This document shows, in pieces, positions 30,107-35,000 of a DNA stretch of 35,000 nt. A program made the position numbers and the translations under genes. Numbering within the stretch: position 1 is the stretch's first letter; each line of letters begins with the position of its first letter. The DNA lies in contig CAUJGJ010000189.1 of the NCBI GenBank assembly GCA_963170055.1, forward strand, positions 1,043,201 to 1,078,200. Reading direction: 5' to 3'. Source of the DNA: Halisarca cf. caerulea (lineage: Eukaryota > Porifera > Demospongiae > Chondrillida > Halisarcidae). A model generated the notes under the pieces. It was not told the DNA's origin and made no database searches. It saw only the letters and a program-made list of their open reading frames with translations.

Positions 30107-31269
30107 TATGCTTCTGATGAAATGCATACAAATTTGGGGATTTTTTGTTTCCTAACAGCTCACTCATTTTTTGTACTATACCTTTTTGCTTTGCTGTTTT
30201 GCACTGTTCAATATTGAGAAGTAAAAACTAAATATTTTTGTAATGCGGAAATTCGCGATATTGAATATGCCCAATCATAGCCCATTTCTCTGTGCATTCT
30301 TTCCCCTGATTGAAACCGAAATAATCTGCACTTACGTAGGGGTGGGGGCAAAGGGGAATCCCCCTTGAAGTATCCTGTAACTTACCTTCATCTGAAATGT
30401 CTAAAATGGCTTAAAGTATCACCTTATGCAACGTAACAACTCAAATTTTCCCAGAGCATACCTCCAGACCCCTAGTTATATCTACCCGTATACAATGCCG
30501 CATACATGGAGATCTGCACCGGCCTCCTTATGTATGTACGTACATCATGTACTGCACTGTGCTTTATCTAGGATATTACGTATGTACGTACATGTCGGGA
30601 CCCTTTCCTCCCTTAATTACCATACTTTACAGCCCCCCCCCCCCCCTAATCATTATCCTGAAAGAAACCATGACCTGAACACACAAACATGCACACCAGC
30701 CCACACACACATGCACATTCAATAATTATTAACCCACACTTAGGTTGTTTTAGGTGATGCTCTGTACAGTATATAGATTATACCTAAATTGGGTCACACA
30801 GTGAGAAGCTACATACGTATATGGAAGGTATATGCCCTACAGAATATTAACACACACACGGGCGCATGCGCGTACGTGTGTGTGCGCACACATACATGTG
30901 CATACACACACAGTGACACACTACATACATGTGTATGCATATTATTATGTATGAATTGAATTGTATACACAGTATGCACTGCCATATATAATTATTTGCA
31001 TTATGTAGATATACTAATCTGTTCAAGTTTAATGAAATTATATTCATACAAGTCATTACATTGTCACACAAAGTCTGTTAAAAATGATGCATGTTGTGAG
31101 CTGCTATGAAGCATAATATTGTATGGATATGAAAACATGTATTCTGTTAGTAGAAGTTACTTGCACTGACACAAGTGTGTGTGTGTGTGTGTGTGTATTT
31201 GTTCAAAGAAAAGGTGCTAAAATTGTGGACAGTTGTGTAAGGATTGTACATTTGCACTACTAGCAGCTG
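30107..31269. other. 3' flanks of two convergent genes
   Basis: Lies between the stop of the coiled-coil gene and the stop of subtilisin B, which transcribe towards each other. It holds a short C run (about 30633-30646), a TACGTACGTAC-type palindromic patch (about 30530-30595) and a TG tract (31174-31198). No canonical AATAAA is evident for either gene. Confidence 0.45.
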
Positions 31270-33665
31270 TTATTTCCAATAAACAGCAAAGAATCCTGGT
31301 TGAGCTGAGGATCCCGTGAATGTTGGGCTGAGTGCAACCAGATGGCGTCCTGTTGTGCGAAGGATCCTCGAAACCACTGTGAATGTGTGCAGGTTTGGTC
31401 TGATGTCCACATGTAGCCCTGTTGCCTGGTACAATCTGGGGCTGTAATCAAAAATGGCTGAATATTTAAAACTACCATCTTCCATTCTGTGGTAGGTGAT
31501 GTCGGACAGATAGTGTCCCAGGCTTTTTTCCTTGTAGCCAAGAGTGAACAATTCGGAGACTCCAACGTCAGTGACTGCCTGTGTGCTGACCCCCTTCTGG
31601 TATATGGTGTATACCCTGGATGAGCCATCATAGAGTGTTCTGTACCTCAGTACAACAGGCCGGTATCCTTCCACTTCCTTTGCAGTCTTCTCAGCATTGA
31701 ATTCGGCTACAGTTTTCTCCGCTGATAGGATGCAGTTGTTTTTCTGAATCTTCATCACTAGGAGCACACGAACTTCATTGTTCATTTCGTAAGGAGCCAA
31801 AGTGATGGGGATCCAGTAAGGTAGAGCTGATTTCCTTCTGATGTCTTCAAGCGACTGAGACATGAATATGTAGTACTTTCTTGCCAAAGTCGCTCCAACG
31901 TAAGTATATACAATTGAGAACAGTGGGGTACCTGTGGATGAAGTGTAGGAGTTGATGTTGGTGGGCACAAAGCCATTTGATCGCTTGAGGTTGACGTCAG
32001 CCCGAAGCTGAGAATACATGAGATTTGCCGATGCAGTACTAGGAGTGGACGGGAGAGGAGGGACTGGCGTCTGGGTTGTTGGTGCTTCTGTTACAGGCAC
32101 TGTTGCTTTGGTTGTGGGTGTGGGCTGATCCTTCACTTCTTCTCCAACATATACAAGACGATTTGGTGTTGCTCTTCTGCCATCAGCGGGAAGTTGTCCA
32201 AAATCAAGCACATCCTTGGTTGACCTTTTGATGAGTTTTTCCTTGACTTGTTCTGGAGTGAGCGAAGGGTCTTCTTCCAGCAGCATGGCAACCACACCAG
32301 AGACAATGGGGGTTGCCATGGAGGTACCGCTCTTGCTGGTCAGTCGGAGATCGCTGTTATGTGCAGCAGATAAGATGCTATCACCCGGAGCAAAGATATC
32401 CACGCATTTGCCATAGTTTGTGTTTCTGTACAGCCTGTCTCCATATTTCCTGGTCCCACCCACAGTGATGGTGTAATCTGAAGATCCGGGGCTGAATTTA
32501 CAAGCATCCTGAAAGAAGTTTCCAGCTGCTGTGACAATTGTAATTCCTTCCTTGTAGGCTCTTTCGATGGCTGCATCAAGTGATTTGGAAACTCCATCCT
32601 TCACTATCAGTGACAGGGAGATCACCGAGGGGCGCCCGTTACTCTTTATCTTCTTGATTGTGTAGTCCAGGGCATCTACAAGGTGGCAGAGATTCCCGGT
32701 TGTGCGTGACCCTATGCACTTGAGGACCTTGATGCTGTACAGGTGTGCTCCAACAGCAGGTCCAGTGATGTTACCACCAGCCAACCCGGCTACGTGGGTT
32801 CCATGGCCGTTGCAGTCTTCGCCCTTTCCACCAGTTGGGTCAAAACCGCCAAAATGTGCTCTCCCTCCAAAAATCTTGTGTGAATAGTGAATACCACTGT
32901 CAATGATATAGATGTCGACGCCTTGACCTGTGAAGCTGGCTTGGTAGGTGTGGTCGAGAGGTGGGCGTGTCTGATCAATACGATCAATGTGCCATGCCCA
33001 GTCGGGAAGGGAGGTACCCACAATTTCCATATCTTCCTCAACAGAATCAACATCTTCCAATGTCTCAATCTATACATATAAATGTAGAAGCATATTAATA
33101 ATCATAACAGTAGTCAAAGCATAATAATAATCATAACAGTAGTATATTAATATAAATTTGTGTGCTATTGATGCGTTAATTAATTTGTATGGGGTTGCTT
33201 CAATTCAACATCATGCTAATTAAAAGGATATAATTAGCTTCTTTAATTTGATATTGATTAAAACAGATTCACTTTCTATATTCGTGATTATCAGACATTG
33301 TGGCCATTTACACTCACCAGTTGAACTGCGTATCTGTTCATCTTCACTATGTAACCAATGTTGACTTCTTTGAACCAGAGCACTGAAGGAAAATCAATAG
33401 CTGTCTTCTCCTTATCACCGTTTCCTTCACTTCTTTTCAGGCTATCCAGAACACTGCTACAATTGTTGTTCAGCAGGATGAATGATTCGCTTCTATTCTT
33501 CAGGACTATCATATACACGTTGTAGTCGCTGGGAGGTGTCTGAGTTGCAGTACTCACCTCCGTCACGCAGATGACTACTGACACTGCCAAAACCAGCAGC
33601 ACTTGTTGCTGAATGCGGCATCTGCCGAGGAGAGAAATCAACGATTGTTTTCGTAATCCAGCCAT
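31270..33665 (-). CDS. Secreted proteinase K-like subtilisin (S8), copy B
   Basis: Paralogue of copy A, predicted to be a secreted serine endopeptidase of family S8. Exon 1 is 33665-33318 (116 codons), exon 2 is 33069-31270 (599 codons plus stop); the 248-bp intron is phase 0, with donor GTGAGT and acceptor TATGTATAG, at the same position as intron 1 of copy A. Total 715 aa. A hydrophobic signal segment (QQQVLLVLAVSVVICVTEV) spans about residues 19-37. An I9-like propeptide follows (VYMIVLK, NIGYIVKM, DVDSVEED). The catalytic triad is Asp173 (IIDSG), His205 (GHGTHVAG) and Ser366 (GTSMATP), with Asn300 (AAGN). The Thr/Pro linker (426-463) lacks the array of copy A. Residues ~464-715 form the same repeat module, ending FFAVYWK. 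There is no intron 2 at the linker. All key residues are intact, so activity is expected; target unknown. Confidence 0.92.
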
Positions 33666-33825
33666 TTCGTTGTTATCTTGCTTGAAAAGTTTGCTCGTTA
33701 GCTCGCTTGTTCTTTTGCAACTCGATGTGAGTGATTTGCTGCTTTCTTGAAGATTGAAGTATCTTCGCTTGAAGCTCTTTACTTTGAATTCTCCAAATTG
33801 ATGCCTGTTCTGCTACAGCACTGCA

Positions 33826-33833
33826 CTTTTATA
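33826..33833 (-). promoter_or_regulatory. TATA box of subtilisin B
   Basis: Minus-strand TATAAAAG about 160 bp upstream of the ATG at 33665, predicting a leader of about 130 nt. Its position and strength match the TATA box of copy A. Confidence 0.6.
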
Positions 33834-33839
33834 GCCCTC

Positions 33840-34345
33840 ACCAAGTAGGGGAGTGATCTAAGGTCTGCGCATTGCTTCCTGGCAACAGGAACATGCAGTG
33901 TCAAATTTATTTGTGCACCAGAACACTCACAGGAAGTAATTTATCCACCATGTATGGCTTTCTTTAGTCACACACGACTGAGATTAGCACCTCCACACAT
34001 CACTTACCTATCATGTATCACCTGGTGAACCGTTGCTCGGGTAACCACTCATGTTAGCTGTATGCTTCTGTGGCAACCCATCAAAGTGCAAGTACTCATT
34101 ATAATGTCTTTTGTTGGGGAGTTGAGTGGGATGAAGAGTGGGGGTCACGTTGCAAGGGTCATGTATCCCCCTGTAGTGAGATGCGTCCAGTCTGGCAAGC
34201 TATAGGGTTTCATCGGGCCATATGCATATGAGGATGTACGCAAACATTGTAACCAAACCTCTCTTTGTGATGACTGTTCAATGATCAGCATGAAATACAT
34301 GCACTCACTACTCCATACCGTGTGTGTATCGCCCAGCATCTTCCT
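33840..34345. other. Upstream region of subtilisin B
   Basis: No gene or element recognised; the short minus-strand ORF at 34145-34351 has no support. Distal regulatory DNA of subtilisin B could lie here. Confidence 0.4.
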
Positions 34346-34347
34346 AT

Positions 34348-34612
34348 ACAATCAGACCTCACTCATCCGCACACATCCGTTCAGTATATGTATGTATTGT
34401 ATGTAATATGTACAGTCAGACCTCACTTATCCGCACACCCCCGTTCTGGATGAAATTGCAGATTAAACGAGCTAGGGAACTGGATAGATGAGGGAGCAGT
34501 AGTATAGTGTACAGTAGGATTATTGCAGATTTGTTCCAATAAAAACTACTGCGTAAGGTGAGGGAATTAATTTAACTGGATATCCGAGGTGCAGATAAGT
34601 TAGGTCTCACGG
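34348..34612. mobile_element. MITE, CAGTCAGACCTC family (copy 3, with an extra left end)
   Basis: The full copy runs from 34413 to about 34610, with left end CAGTCAGACCTCACTTATCC and right end GGTCTCACGG, flanked by TA on both sides. A separate partial left end (CAATCAGACCTCACTCATCC, from about 34350 to 34382) lies just upstream, a truncated neighbouring insertion or a duplicated end. Confidence 0.75.
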
Positions 34613-34827
34613 TATATACACAATGCGATGCATCCAAGATGCGACACCTAAAGTGAGTATTACTTATAATATAATAGTGTTATAGTAGAGAATTGAGTTT
34701 TGTTGGTGGATGGCTTCGCTTATCTCATATGCCTACTGGTAGCATTTGAGGAATGTTTGGTTGTGTACCATGTATGTGTGCATGTGCACACACGCACAAT
34801 TACACACGGATGCACACACATGCACGC

Positions 34828-34834
34828 AAGCGGG

Positions 34835-34883
<49 letters not shown>

Positions 34884-34934
34884 ACACACACACGTACACA
34901 CACACTCACACACACACACATGCACCACACACAA

Positions 34935-35000
<66 letters not shown>
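34828..35000. repeat. (CA)n microsatellite at the window edge
   Basis: CA repeats with CGTACA, CTCACA and CACCAC interruptions continue to the end of the window. The ORFs in it are artefacts. Confidence 0.95.

Overview
The window is eukaryotic nuclear DNA, almost certainly from an invertebrate animal. Genes are split by GT-AG introns, there is a CARD (death-fold) gene and two secreted proteinase K-like subtilisins with TATA boxes, and the intergenic DNA is packed with CA/TG, TAA and other simple repeats, minisatellites, MITE-like elements and non-LTR retrotransposons. A sponge or another early-branching animal fits the flavour of the genes, but nothing in the sequence proves it.

Layout. 1-9.7 kb is gene-poor: a 17-bp minisatellite (about 0.89-2.03 kb), a 48-bp minisatellite (4.77-5.04 kb), several MITE families, long CA tracts, and a repeat cluster (7.68-9.72 kb) whose last two units form a large inverted repeat around a TG/CA core. 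At 10.03-13.75 kb (+) lies a three-exon secreted subtilisin (about 745 aa). At 15.9-18.4 kb lie two 3'-end fragments of one LINE family, one of them enclosed by a ~170-bp inverted repeat. At 18.5-21.6 kb there is an intact 1015-codon retrotransposon ORF: Cys-rich N terminus, reverse transcriptase with YLDD, CCHC finger and a restriction-like (PD-D) endonuclease. It is flanked by (TAA)n, with a second copy of its own 3' end just upstream.

22.4-23.7 kb (+) encodes a CARD protein whose 3' end I could not settle. 25.66-30.11 kb (+) holds a small multi-exon coiled-coil gene (about 186 aa), rebuilt from seven phase-0 exons, most of them absent from a simple ORF scan. 31.27-33.67 kb (-) encodes a second subtilisin paralogue (715 aa) with the same exon 1/exon 2 boundary as the first. 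The last 1.3 kb holds another MITE and a CA tract.

The two subtilisins point at each other across about 17.5 kb. They share signal peptide, I9-like propeptide, S8 domain, Thr/Pro linker and a ~250-residue C-terminal repeat module. Their DNA is nearly identical for about 140 bp around and after the catalytic serine but much more diverged elsewhere, which suggests gene conversion. The first copy has gained a microsatellite-filled intron that is a multiple of three and has no in-frame stop. Gene models come from splice-site reading and phase matching only; no transcript evidence was available.
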